This document shows, one piece after another, positions 53,793 to 62,849 of a stretch of DNA of 64,000 bases (within the stretch, counting starts at the first letter, position 1; each line of letters opens with the position of its first letter). The position numbers and the translations under genes are program-made. The stretch comes from Christiangramia portivictoriae DSM 23547 (GTDB lineage: Bacteria > Bacteroidota > Bacteroidia > Flavobacteriales > Flavobacteriaceae), in the NCBI RefSeq assembly GCF_000423045.1, contig NZ_KE383971.1, forward strand, positions 838,526 through 902,525, in the 5' to 3' direction. Below the pieces are notes generated by a model. That model ran no database searches. It had not been told where the DNA came from and saw only the letters and a program-made list of their open reading frames with translations.

Positions 53793-55703
53793 ATGAGTAA
53801 CTATCATATAAAGAACCTGGAAGAATATTTCCAGGTATACCGAAAATCCATACGTGAACCTGAAAACTTCTGGCAGGAAGTTGCTGAAGAACATTTTACC
53901 TGGAGAAAGAAATGGGATAATGTTTTAAGCTGGGATTTCAGCAAGCCTGAAGTGAAATGGTTCGAAAATGCCAGGCTCAGTATTACTGAAAATTGCATAG
54001 ACAGACATCTCCTGGCCAAAGGAGATAAAACGGCGATTATCTGGGAGCCTAATGATCCTTCAGAAGAAACTTTGAAGATCAGCTACAAAGAATTACATAA
54101 AAAAGTAAGCCAGTTTGCAAATGTTCTCAAAGCGAACGGCATCGAAAAGGGGGATAGGGTGTGTATTTATCTTCCTATGATTCCTGAACTCGCTTATTCA
54201 GTTTTAGCATGTGCAAGAATTGGAGCAATACATTCTGTCGTGTTTGCAGGTTTTTCAGCATCAGCACTGGCCGCCAGAACGCAGGATGCCGATTGTAAGA
54301 TGATGATCACTTCCGATGGTTCCTTCCGTGGAGATAAAACGATCGATTTGAAAGGAATAGTGGATAAAGCTCTGGAAAGCTGCCCCAATGTAAAAAAGGT
54401 TTTGGTTGTCAGGAGAACTGGGGCTGAAATTCATATGGAAGCCGGAAGAGATGTTTGGCTGGAAGATGAAATGTCTAAAGCTGCTGATTCCTGTACTCCT
54501 GAAATAATGGATGCAGAAGATCCACTTTTTATATTGTATACCTCTGGTTCCACGGGCAAGCCCAAAGGGATGTTGCATACGACAGCTGGATACATGGTCT
54601 ATTCTGCCTATACATTTAAAAATATATTTAACTATCAGGATGATGATGTGTATTGGTGTACAGCTGATATTGGATGGATTACCGGGCATTCATATATCGT
54701 TTATGGTCCATTATTGAATGGAGCTACCACCCTTATGTTTGAAGGTGTCCCAAGTTATCCTGATTTTGGAAGATTCTGGGAGATCGTAGAGAAGCATAAG
54801 GTAAATCAATTCTATACCGCACCTACGGCGATAAGGGCGCTCGCGAAGAAAAATCTTGATTTTGTCAATAGATACGATCTTTCTTCATTAAAAGTCTTGG
54901 GAACGGTAGGCGAGCCTATAAATGAAGAGGCCTGGCATTGGTATGATAATAATATAGGAAAGAACAGAAGTCCTATTGTCGATACCTGGTGGCAAACGGA
55001 GACCGGCGGAATCATGATCTCTCCAATACCTTTTGCTACTCCTACGAAACCAACCTTTGCGACTTTACCTTTCCCTGGAATTCAGCCTGCTTTAATGGAT
55101 GAGCATGGAAAGGAGCTTAAAGGGAACCAGGTAGATGGCAGGTTATGTATAAAATTTCCCTGGCCGTCTATGGCAAGAACAATATGGGGAAATCACGATA
55201 GGTATCGGGATACATACTTTTCGGCCTTCGAGAATAAGTATTTTACTGGTGATGGAGCTATGCGCGATGAGGTTGGTTATTACCGAATTACCGGCAGAGT
55301 AGATGATGTGATCATAGTTTCAGGACATAATTTGGGGACAGCGCCTATCGAAGATGCTATTAATGAACATCCGGCGGTAGCAGAGTCTGCCATTGTTGGA
55401 TTTCCTCATGAAGTAAAAGGGAATGCCTTGTATGGCTTCGTAATATTGAAGGAAGCTGGGGAATCTAGAAATCAGGACAATCTGCGTAAAGAGATCAATC
55501 AGCAAATCGCAGATAAGATTGGTCCTATCGCAAAACCAGATAAAATTCAGTTTGTGGAAGGATTGCCAAAAACCAGAAGCGGAAAGATCATGCGAAGAAT
55601 ATTGCGAAAAATCGCAGGCAATGATACTTCCAACCTGGGAGATACTTCAACCTTGCTGAATCCAGAGGTGGTAGAGGAAATTATTGAAGGATATCTCAGA
55701 TAA
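53793..55703 (+). CDS. acs: Acetyl-CoA synthetase
   Basis: AMP-forming acetyl-CoA synthetase, 636 residues, normal length. Seen: P-loop YTSGSTGKPKG, ATP-binding DTWWQTETGG, the hinge RITGRVDDVIIVSGHNLGT, and C-terminal LPKTRSGKIMRR with the lysine that is acetylated to switch the enzyme off. It converts acetate, ATP and CoA to acetyl-CoA, so the cell can use acetate. The DUF294/CBS and DnaQ-like exonuclease families, found 2-5 kb downstream on the opposite strand, often accompany acs in other bacteria. Confidence 0.96.
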   Translation: MSNYHIKNLEEYFQVYRKSIREPENFWQEVAEEHFTWRKKWDNVLSWDFSKPEVKWFENARLSITENCIDRHLLAKGDKTAIIWEPNDPSEETLKISYKELHKKVSQFANVLKANGIEKGDRVCIYLPMIPELAYSVLACARIGAIHSVVFAGFSASALAARTQDADCKMMITSDGSFRGDKTIDLKGIVDKALESCPNVKKVLVVRRTGAEIHMEAGRDVWLEDEMSKAADSCTPEIMDAEDPLFILYTSGSTGKPKGMLHTTAGYMVYSAYTFKNIFNYQDDDVYWCTADIGWITGHSYIVYGPLLNGATTLMFEGVPSYPDFGRFWEIVEKHKVNQFYTAPTAIRALAKKNLDFVNRYDLSSLKVLGTVGEPINEEAWHWYDNNIGKNRSPIVDTWWQTETGGIMISPIPFATPTKPTFATLPFPGIQPALMDEHGKELKGNQVDGRLCIKFPWPSMARTIWGNHDRYRDTYFSAFENKYFTGDGAMRDEVGYYRITGRVDDVIIVSGHNLGTAPIEDAINEHPAVAESAIVGFPHEVKGNALYGFVILKEAGESRNQDNLRKEINQQIADKIGPIAKPDKIQFVEGLPKTRSGKIMRRILRKIAGNDTSNLGDTSTLLNPEVVEEIIEGYLR

Positions 55704-55753
55704 ATTATATTCGGCACCGTTATTGATGTAATTTTAAAAACAAAATCAAAATT

Positions 55754-56413
55754 ATGAAAAACTATTACCTGCTTATTTTAGCAATTTTTATCGGCATGAC
55801 GTCTGCAAATGCTCAATTGACATCAGATGTAGAGATGACTGGAATGCTAATTTTTACTAAAGAGAAGGAACCGGCGAAGATGACTGGATCTCCTTATTAT
55901 GAAGATGATTTCATCATTGGTCAAGTTATGGAGGATAAAAGAAAAGTTAGGATGCTCATGCGTTATAATGCCTTAGAGGACATGGTCGTTCTGCGTCCTA
56001 ATACTACTTCTACCAAGGAGTATGTACTACCAAAGAAAAAGTCTATAACGTATGATTTTGGAGATTACACCTACTTTATTGATCGGCTGAAAACAGAGGA
56101 AGGTGAATTAGAAGCATATTTCGCTAAATTTTACCAGGGAGAAAACTCAACTTTTGTTGGCCAACCAAAAGCAGATTTTACTCCAGCAAGACAGGCCACG
56201 ACTGGTTATTCAAAAGATAAACCTGCTTCCATCAAAGTTGAAATGGTATATTACATTTCCATTGACGGTAAACCATTTAGAGAAGTAAGGTTAAAAGAGA
56301 AGGATCTTGAAGATTTATTTGATTCAGACAGGATGGAAGATTATTTAGACGATAGAAAGATAAAAACTGAAGCTGATGTTGTTGCCATGCTGAAGTTTTA
56401 CGACAGCATATAG
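55754..56413 (+). CDS. Secreted tandem-family protein, copy 1
   Basis: A 219-residue exported protein of no recognised family, with signal peptide MKNYYLLILAIFIGMTSANA. It is the first of three adjacent paralogues. Shared features: an SPYYEDDF-type motif 40-50 residues in, a LMRYNALEDMVVL segment, a YDFGDYTYF segment, a YFAKFYQG segment, an FVGQPKADF segment, and a final VEMVYYISIDG near residue 165. The pattern suggests a mainly beta fold. The gene starts 50 bases after acs with no terminator between, so it may be read through from acs. Confidence 0.75.
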   Translation: MKNYYLLILAIFIGMTSANAQLTSDVEMTGMLIFTKEKEPAKMTGSPYYEDDFIIGQVMEDKRKVRMLMRYNALEDMVVLRPNTTSTKEYVLPKKKSITYDFGDYTYFIDRLKTEEGELEAYFAKFYQGENSTFVGQPKADFTPARQATTGYSKDKPASIKVEMVYYISIDGKPFREVRLKEKDLEDLFDSDRMEDYLDDRKIKTEADVVAMLKFYDSI

Positions 56414-56446
56414 ATATAAATCTACTGTTAACCAAATATTTGATTT

Positions 56447-57094
56447 ATGAAATATATATTAACCCTCGCAATTTTGTTCATAGCATTTAATATGAGTGCA
56501 CAGAACCCTTTAAATGGAGCGCTAACCACATTTACCCCTGTTGAGCCGGAAAGTTATACTGGCTCACCATTCTACGAAAAAGAGTTTACTCAGGGAGTCG
56601 TAAAAAACAGTGAAGGCAAATCTCAAAAACTTTTAATGAGATATGACGCGGTACAGGATGTTGTCGTCCTTAAGTTGGCAGATCAAAGCAATAAATTATT
56701 TATGTTGCCTCCGGTATCAGATATTTCCTATGATTTAGAACAATATACTTACAAGAGGAATAATCCTGATCTTAAAATTCCATCTACTTCGAAGTACTAT
56801 GCAAATTTTTACGAAGGATCAAAAAGTCATTTTATTGGAGTACCAAAATTAGACCTAAATTCGAAAGAAAAAGCGAAGACAGGGTATCAGGATGATGTTC
56901 CGGCAAATTTTCAGGTTGAAATGGAATACTATCTTTCAGTGGATGGTGCAGACTTTGAAAAGGTTTATTTTCGGCCGAAACACATAGCAAGTTTATTTGA
57001 CAATTCTGAAATGGTGAATTATATAGTTGATAAGAAAGTTAAAAAGCCGGAAGATATTGTCTCTTTATTAAAATACTACGAGAACTTAAAATAA
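56447..57094 (+). CDS. Secreted tandem-family protein, copy 2
   Basis: A 215-residue exported protein, signal peptide MKYILTLAILFIAFNMSAQ. Paralogue of the genes on both sides: SPFYEKEFTQGVV, LLMRYDAVQDVVVLK, YDLEQYTYK, YYANFYEGSKSHFIGVPKLDL and VEMEYYLSVDG align in order with copy 1. Divergence between copies is large, so the duplication is old. It lies 33 bases after copy 1 and 18 bases before copy 3, so all three form one operon. Function unknown; the end SLLKYYENLK is shared in part with copy 1 (AMLKFYDSI). Confidence 0.75.
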   Translation: MKYILTLAILFIAFNMSAQNPLNGALTTFTPVEPESYTGSPFYEKEFTQGVVKNSEGKSQKLLMRYDAVQDVVVLKLADQSNKLFMLPPVSDISYDLEQYTYKRNNPDLKIPSTSKYYANFYEGSKSHFIGVPKLDLNSKEKAKTGYQDDVPANFQVEMEYYLSVDGADFEKVYFRPKHIASLFDNSEMVNYIVDKKVKKPEDIVSLLKYYENLK

Positions 57095-57112
57095 TTTAAA
57101 AACTAAATTGAG

Positions 57113-57775
57113 ATGAAATATTTTACAATTCTAATAGCTTTATTGATATCAGCTAATGTAATAGGCCAGCAGAGTAATAATTGGAGCGTCTATAGTGGTA
57201 CAGATATCATACCACCCGTTGAAATTCCAAATAGCGACAGGGAATTTTTCACTTTTGAAGGCTCACCGTATTACGAAAAAGATTTTGTTAATGCTATAGC
57301 CATGAATGATAAAGGCGAATCTGAACAAGTTCTAGTGCGTTACAATATTGTAGCAGACGCACTTCATCTAAAAAAAGACAAAAGTTCGAAAGAAGTTTTG
57401 GAGATGCCGATCGTACGGGATGTGGCGTTTGAATTGGATGGTTATCGTTATATTCCGACAGCTATGGATGATAATATCCCTGGAGCAACAAATTACTATG
57501 CAGAGTTTTATAAGAACAAGAATGTACATTTAATTGGTATTCCAGGTTTAAAACTGAATGAAGGTAACATTAAAGGCCATCAGAACAATTATTTTGAAAA
57601 TGGTACCTTCGAAGTAGGAATGGATTATTATATATCTATTGATAATGGAAACTACCAGTTACTGGAATTTAAGGGTAGTAGTAAAAAGAAATTTGGGAAA
57701 GCCTTAGCTGCAGTTGATTTTTTAAAGGAAAGTAAGAATGTATCAATGGCAGATTTTAACAGCTTTCTTCAGTAG
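57113..57775 (+). CDS. Secreted tandem-family protein, copy 3
   Basis: A 220-residue exported protein, signal peptide MKYFTILIALLISANVIGQ. It keeps the shared elements: SPYYEKDFVNAIAMN, VLVRYNIVADALHL, FELDGYRYI, YYAEFYKNKNVHLIGIPGLKL and VGMDYYISIDN. It is the most diverged in the C-terminal part, where the last 35 residues differ from the other two copies. It is the last gene of the cassette and is closed by the terminator at 57803-57829. No assigned function. Confidence 0.75.
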   Translation: MKYFTILIALLISANVIGQQSNNWSVYSGTDIIPPVEIPNSDREFFTFEGSPYYEKDFVNAIAMNDKGESEQVLVRYNIVADALHLKKDKSSKEVLEMPIVRDVAFELDGYRYIPTAMDDNIPGATNYYAEFYKNKNVHLIGIPGLKLNEGNIKGHQNNYFENGTFEVGMDYYISIDNGNYQLLEFKGSSKKKFGKALAAVDFLKESKNVSMADFNSFLQ

Positions 57776-57802
57776 GCTAAAAAACCGTTTTTCAAATTTA
57801 AA

Positions 57803-57829
57803 AACCTCTTGTTATCAAGGGGTTTTTTT
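57803..57829. terminator. Bidirectional terminator between the secreted cassette and the exonuclease gene
   Basis: Stem AACCTCTTG/CAAGGGGTT (57803-57811 with 57816-57824, one T-G wobble), 4-base loop, then a seven-T run on the plus strand and an A run on the other side giving T on the minus strand. It reaches into the last codons of the convergent exonuclease gene. Confidence 0.82.
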
Positions 57830-58502
57830 AATACTTGCCCTTCAATAAATTTTTGGTGTTGAGCTCCTTGGATTTCAGTTTGTTAAGTAGTTTCATAAAA
57901 GCAATGGCTGTAATAAATGCATCACCGGAGGCGGTATGCCTGTCGGTAGTTTCAATATTATAAGCTTCAGCAATCTCATCCAGAGTATATTCTTTATGCT
58001 GGTCTATCAGGTTCGTTAGAATCCTGGTTTTCTTATACAGAACAGAGGTGTCCAGAACATTATTTTTTAATTTTGGTAAACCGTTTCTTATGAGTGCCTT
58101 ATTCACCATTTTTATGTCGAATCCTGCATGATGCGCAACGAGAACCGAATTTTGAATATAATTGAGAAATTTTTTTAAAGCATCAAGCTCAGATATTTTC
58201 TCGAACCGTTCATTCTGAATAATGCCGTGAATTTTGACTGTTTCAGGATTGAATTTCTTCTGGTCCAGGAATACCTCGAAATTATCGCTTATTTCAATGC
58301 TTCTGTTTTCAACCCGAACAGCTCCAATACTTAGAATTCTATCCTCTTCGTAGTCAAATCCGGTAGTTTCGGTATCAAATACAACAAACCGAACGTCTGG
58401 CACTTTCTCAGGTAGTTTCTCTTCGAAACTTTTGGAGTAATTCTGCCAGAAGTATGGAAGGTCGTTCTCCTTTTGATCTTTTTTAAACCATTTATTGATC
58501 AT
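57828..58502 (-). CDS. DnaQ-like 3'-5' exonuclease
   Basis: A DEDDh exonuclease of 224 residues. Seen: VFDTETTGF with catalytic Asp43 and Glu45, LVAHHAGFDIKMV with the third acid, and DRHTASGDAF with the histidine and final acid. It starts 4 bases inside the end of the DUF294/CBS gene, so they are co-translated. Pairs of this exonuclease and the DUF294 protein recur next to acs and acetate transport genes, which suggests a regulatory or RNA-turnover role rather than DNA replication proofreading. This role is inferred. Confidence 0.88.
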   Translation of the reverse strand: MINKWFKKDQKENDLPYFWQNYSKSFEEKLPEKVPDVRFVVFDTETTGFDYEEDRILSIGAVRVENRSIEISDNFEVFLDQKKFNPETVKIHGIIQNERFEKISELDALKKFLNYIQNSVLVAHHAGFDIKMVNKALIRNGLPKLKNNVLDTSVLYKKTRILTNLIDQHKEYTLDEIAEAYNIETTDRHTASGDAFITAIAFMKLLNKLKSKELNTKNLLKGKY

Positions 58503-60421
58503 AGATAGTAGGCCGCTTCAAATCTTACTTTAATTAACTCCTGAATTTCTTTAATAGTTTTGAAGCATCGCTTTAATTTAATCTTGTCCTCCTTGCCCAG
58601 ATCTTCGAGATTTATAAATCTTCCATTGTCCTTATGTTTAAGGCCCTGTTTAGTTCTGAACTTTATGAGCGCCCTGGAAGAATATGCACAAGCCTGATAG
58701 ATATCCTTATTGTTTGGTTCTAGCTGGGCCAGCTTTTCAAATCTTTCAGAAGTATTGCTAATGTTTTTTACTCGGTGTTCCAGAATAAGTAATCTCGCGG
58801 CATCTGTCAATGGCATAATTCCTCTTTTCTTGATATCGAAAAGATCTTTTTTCTCTCCATCCTGTTCAACCAGAAATTGCCTGAAGAATCCAAGTGGAGA
58901 AGGATTTCTTAAAGCCTGAGCAGCCAACCTGTTTAGAAAATTTCTATTGCCGTTCAGAATATCAAAAACATGATCTGAAATGGCGTTGGTCAATTTAATT
59001 TCGCCGTAAGCGATATCAAAATCAAAAAATATCTGGCAAAGCAGAATCTCATCACTGCCTGAAGTTGTGACCCATGTTGAAAACTGATCCTTCCACTCAG
59101 TTTCAGATAAACAATATTTTTGATTTCTGGCCATCATTTCTGCCGGGCAGAATTCATAACCAATTATATTCAGGCGTTTAGTGACCTTGGTGGCAAGCTT
59201 CAGAAAATAAGCTCTGGTTTCTTCCAGTTTTTCAGCGGGAACATCTTCGAATACCAGGGCGTTGTCCTGATCTGTATGAAGTAATTGCTCCTTTCTTCCC
59301 TGGCTTCCTAATGACATCCAGGCAAATTTCGCAGGCAGTGGCGAATCCATTTTATCAATACATCGCTGGATGGTTCGCTTGATCGTTGCGTCGTTTAACT
59401 CGAAAATGATGTTGGAAATATGAGCCAGCGGAATATTGCTTTTCATATAACCGTTTAATAGGATCATGATCTTGTTACGAATCCTTTTCAGTTTCTTAGT
59501 GCTACTGGCCCGGTTAATCGCCTTCATTAGAACCGCAGGATTATTTCCCTGTGATACTATAATATCATGTTCAGACACGATTCCTTTCACCTTGGTGTTC
59601 GGAGTGCCATCTTTGGTGATGCATATATGATTAATATTATGCTTCATCATAGTTAGCTGGGCCTGCGCGATTGTAAGGTTCTTTGAATAGCATATTACCG
59701 GCGAATTCATTACGTCACGAATTGGATTGTCAATAGGAAGTTTACCCGTTGCCACTAATTCTCTAAGGTCAACATCTGTCACGATACCAACTGGTTTCTG
59801 ATGCTCCACCACGATAACAGAGCCAACTTTTCTACGACTCATAAGGATAGCTGACTTCTGTATGCTGGTTTCCGGGGAAACCGTAACCATCTTTTTTACG
59901 ATAGGGATGGGTTGTAGTTCGAAAAGTGCTTCTTTTTTTAAACTTATATCTTCTTCATCAGAAACAAGTTTACCCTTGTGTTCATTGGAGTATGGATTTC
60001 TTGTATTGGAAGCAAAACTTTCCATCAAGAAGTTTCCAACTGCAGGATTACTAATCGCGTACGGCTTGAATATGGTAAGAGGGATGGCGTAGATCACGCT
60101 TTCTTCATCGGTGATCGCGTTTATCTGATAATTTTCTTTAGCAAATAATGGTCGCAAACCAAATACATCTCCTTCGTCACATTTATCGATGGTTTCTGCT
60201 TCCTCATTTTCATTTACTTTCTGTAAATCTACTGCACCTTTCTGAACAATGTAGAAGTAATGGTGAACGCTTTCATCTCTGGCGAAGATCGTTTGACCCT
60301 GTTCAAAGTACATCACTTTGACCTCACCTGCGATAAGTTCAAGTTGCACTTTCTCGAGTAGAGAGAAAGGAGGGAAGTTTGATAGAAAATCTGCAATTCT
60401 GGAAGCGATTGAATTCGTCAT
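58499..60421 (-). CDS. cNMP-binding/CBS/DUF294 putative nucleotidyltransferase
   Basis: A 640-residue cytoplasmic multi-domain protein: cyclic-nucleotide-binding domain at about 15-130 (FEQGQTIFARDESVHHYFYIVQ is its core, cited in part), two CBS domains at about 165-290 (MSRRKVGSVIVVEHQKPVG and MMKHNINHICITKDG), a DUF294 nucleotidyltransferase domain with GSQGRKEQLLHTDQDNAL containing the D-x-D metal pair, and a helical DUF294 C-terminal substrate domain. It is the GlnD/GlnE-like kind of enzyme, but the target is unknown. It is followed at once by the exonuclease gene and may sense energy or second-messenger nucleotides. Confidence 0.88.
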   Translation of the reverse strand: MTNSIASRIADFLSNFPPFSLLEKVQLELIAGEVKVMYFEQGQTIFARDESVHHYFYIVQKGAVDLQKVNENEEAETIDKCDEGDVFGLRPLFAKENYQINAITDEESVIYAIPLTIFKPYAISNPAVGNFLMESFASNTRNPYSNEHKGKLVSDEEDISLKKEALFELQPIPIVKKMVTVSPETSIQKSAILMSRRKVGSVIVVEHQKPVGIVTDVDLRELVATGKLPIDNPIRDVMNSPVICYSKNLTIAQAQLTMMKHNINHICITKDGTPNTKVKGIVSEHDIIVSQGNNPAVLMKAINRASSTKKLKRIRNKIMILLNGYMKSNIPLAHISNIIFELNDATIKRTIQRCIDKMDSPLPAKFAWMSLGSQGRKEQLLHTDQDNALVFEDVPAEKLEETRAYFLKLATKVTKRLNIIGYEFCPAEMMARNQKYCLSETEWKDQFSTWVTTSGSDEILLCQIFFDFDIAYGEIKLTNAISDHVFDILNGNRNFLNRLAAQALRNPSPLGFFRQFLVEQDGEKKDLFDIKKRGIMPLTDAARLLILEHRVKNISNTSERFEKLAQLEPNNKDIYQACAYSSRALIKFRTKQGLKHKDNGRFINLEDLGKEDKIKLKRCFKTIKEIQELIKVRFEAAYYL

Positions 60422-60460
60422 ATTTCAAATTTATCTGAAAAATTGAGAATTCACCCATGA

Positions 60461-61543
60461 TTAGTCTGCAATTTCGATTTCGTAATCTTTAATAAGCTTG
60501 TAAATCGCTTTCTCTGTTTCTGAAAGTTGAATATATTCCGGCTTAACGTCTTCTTTTATTTTCTTAAAGTAGGGCTCTATATCACCGTTTTCATACGTCT
60601 CAATTACTTTTGGGTGTACGTAATAACTTCGACATACAGCTCTCGTATTGCCCAGGCCCTCTGCAGCTGCATCGAATGCTTTTAGAATATTTTTTTTATT
60701 TTCTTTTTCCTCTTCGGTATAACCCAATTCATGCAGAGTCTCAAAGAATATTTTAGTGGCAGACCAGGTCCTGAAGTCCTTTGCTGAATACATATCACCA
60801 CTAATTTCGTGTATGTATTCATTGATCATTCCGCTGTCTATGGTTTGTTTGACGCCATTCTCGTTGTAAAATTTGAAAAGCTCCCAGCCAGGAATCTCCT
60901 CACATTGGTTTATTAACTTAATAAGTCTTTTGTCTTCTACTGAAATAGAATGTTCTTTTCCTTTTTTTCCTATAAATTCGAATTTTAGACCGTCTTCCAT
61001 GGTTTTCACATGCTTGGTACGGAAAGTTGACAGTCCATAAGTTTTGTTATTCTTCGCGTAATATTCATTACCTATCCTTATATGAGTTTCCTCCATGAGT
61101 CTAATGATCAAGGCGAGAACCTTACGCTTGGGCATACCTTTAAGGTTAAGATCTGCATCCACCTGTTTCCTGATCTTTGGTAACATTTTCCCGAAGGCAG
61201 TCATCTTGAAAAACTTGGTCTGGTTTCGAACTTTGGACCAGGTTGGGTGATACATATATTGCTTTCGTTCCTTTTCGTCTCTCCCTACTACTTGAAGATG
61301 TCCATTATGTAAATGTGTGATCCTAACATTTTTCCAGGCTGGTGGAATTACCAGACTTTTAATACGATCGATAGTTTTAGCATCAGTGACTTTTTCATCC
61401 TTACGATAATACGCAAAACCGCGTCCAACTTTCTTTCTGCTTATCGAGAGTAAGTTTTCATTTACATATCTAAGATTCGCAAGTTTCACGGCTTCATGAG
61501 TATCACTCAGCATTACTTCTACATCATCAGGCGATAGCGTCAT
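60461..61543 (-). CDS. DNA topoisomerase IB (poxvirus type)
   Basis: A 360-residue bacterial type IB topoisomerase that relaxes supercoils by a 3'-phosphotyrosine nick. Seen: the N-terminal domain with GFAYYRKDEK and IPPAWKNVRI, the catalytic domain with IRLMEETHIRIGNEYYAK containing the first active-site Arg, FEFIGKKGKEH, RTWSATK, and the tyrosine segment CRSYYVHPKVIETYENG. The length fits this group. It lies 39 bases upstream of the DUF294 gene on the same strand and may share a transcript. Confidence 0.93.
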   Translation of the reverse strand: MTLSPDDVEVMLSDTHEAVKLANLRYVNENLLSISRKKVGRGFAYYRKDEKVTDAKTIDRIKSLVIPPAWKNVRITHLHNGHLQVVGRDEKERKQYMYHPTWSKVRNQTKFFKMTAFGKMLPKIRKQVDADLNLKGMPKRKVLALIIRLMEETHIRIGNEYYAKNNKTYGLSTFRTKHVKTMEDGLKFEFIGKKGKEHSISVEDKRLIKLINQCEEIPGWELFKFYNENGVKQTIDSGMINEYIHEISGDMYSAKDFRTWSATKIFFETLHELGYTEEEKENKKNILKAFDAAAEGLGNTRAVCRSYYVHPKVIETYENGDIEPYFKKIKEDVKPEYIQLSETEKAIYKLIKDYEIEIAD

Positions 61544-61615
61544 TCTTTTTTGTTTAAAGATAGGATGAAATTGAGCACTTCAGAATTAAAGAAAAGTGAA
61601 AGTTTACTGCTTTAA

Positions 61616-61645
61616 AATAAAAAACTCCCTGATTCCAGGGAGTTT
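61616..61645 (-). terminator. Terminator of the M42 peptidase gene
   Basis: Perfect 10-bp stem AAACTCCCTG/CAGGGAGTTT (61622-61631 with 61636-61645), 4-base loop, T run on the minus strand. It sits 25 bases past the peptidase stop at 61670. Confidence 0.87.
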
Positions 61646-61669
61646 AACAACATCTTGAGATGTGTTTAA

Positions 61670-62758
61670 TTAGTCAAAGTAGCTAAAGGTATCACCTTCC
61701 TTAATCTTCAATAAAGATTCATAAATAAGATTGATTACATTTTCCACGTCGTTTTTATGTACCATTTCCACGGTGGTATGCATGTAGCGCAAGGGTAAAG
61801 AGATCAATGCCGAAGGAACTCCGCCATTACTATAAGCGAATGCATCGGTATCTGTTCCGGTGAATCGTGAAGAAGCATGTCGCTGGAACGGTATCTTTTT
61901 TTCTCCCGCAGTGTCAAGGATCAGCTCTCTAAGCTTATTTTGAACCGCCGGAGCGTAAGAAATTACCGGACCATCACCAATCTTATTGAGTCCGTTGGTT
62001 TTCTTTTCGATCATAGGAGTCGTAGTATCATGAGTCACATCAGTCACGATGGCCACATCTGGCTGGATACGATGAGTGATCATTTCAGCTCCACGGAGAC
62101 CTATTTCCTCCTGTACCGAATTGGTAACGTAAAGCCCAAAAGGCAGTTTATTACCTTTTTCCTTAAGCAACCTCGCAACCTGCGCGATCATAAAACCACC
62201 AATCCTATTGTCCAGTGCCCGGCAAACAAATTTATCTTTGTTCAAAACAAAGAATTCATCAGGATAAGTAATTACACAGCCCACATGTACACCTAGTGCT
62301 TCAACTTCCTCCTTATTCATACATCCTACATCTATACAGATATTGTCCATTTTTGGAGATTGTTCCTTTTCCTTATCTCGGGTGTGGATCGCTGGCCAGC
62401 CAAAGACTCCTTTAACGATTCCTTTCTTCGTATGAATATTTACACGTTTGGAAGCAGCTATCTGGTGATCACTTCCTCCATTTCGAATTACATATATAAG
62501 ACCTTCTTCTGAAATATAATTCACATACCAGGAAATTTCATCTGCATGACCTTCTATAACAACTTTGTATTTGGCTTCAGGATTTATAACACCTACTGCA
62601 GTTCCGTAGGTATCGGTAATAAACTCATCAACATATGGTTTAAGATATTCCATCCATAATTTTTGACCTTCAGATTCATATCCGGTAGGAGCCGCGTTAT
62701 TAAGGTATTTTTCTAAAAAATCAAGCGATTTTTGATCCAGTATTTCAGTTTTATCCAT
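61670..62758 (-). CDS. M42 family metallo-aminopeptidase
   Basis: A 362-residue binuclear zinc peptidase of the M42 (PepA-like/endoglucanase-like) family. Metal and catalytic sites seen: VVIEGHADEI (His and Asp), RALDNRIGG (bridging Asp), SVQEEIGLRGA (Glu pair), IVTDVTHDTT (Asp), and SLPLRYMHTTVEMVH (final His). M42 enzymes form large dodecameric shells in the cytoplasm and trim short peptides. It has no signal peptide and is a single-gene unit, divergent from the DUF4294 gene with 91 bases between. Confidence 0.94.
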   Translation of the reverse strand: MDKTEILDQKSLDFLEKYLNNAAPTGYESEGQKLWMEYLKPYVDEFITDTYGTAVGVINPEAKYKVVIEGHADEISWYVNYISEEGLIYVIRNGGSDHQIAASKRVNIHTKKGIVKGVFGWPAIHTRDKEKEQSPKMDNICIDVGCMNKEEVEALGVHVGCVITYPDEFFVLNKDKFVCRALDNRIGGFMIAQVARLLKEKGNKLPFGLYVTNSVQEEIGLRGAEMITHRIQPDVAIVTDVTHDTTTPMIEKKTNGLNKIGDGPVISYAPAVQNKLRELILDTAGEKKIPFQRHASSRFTGTDTDAFAYSNGGVPSALISLPLRYMHTTVEMVHKNDVENVINLIYESLLKIKEGDTFSYFD

Positions 62759-62849
62759 AGTTTCTTATAATTTTCACGAATTTAAAAAAATTAGATTGGA
62801 GAGAAGGGGCTATTGACTAATTTTGGAATGGTTTTAGCAAAAAGGTTTG

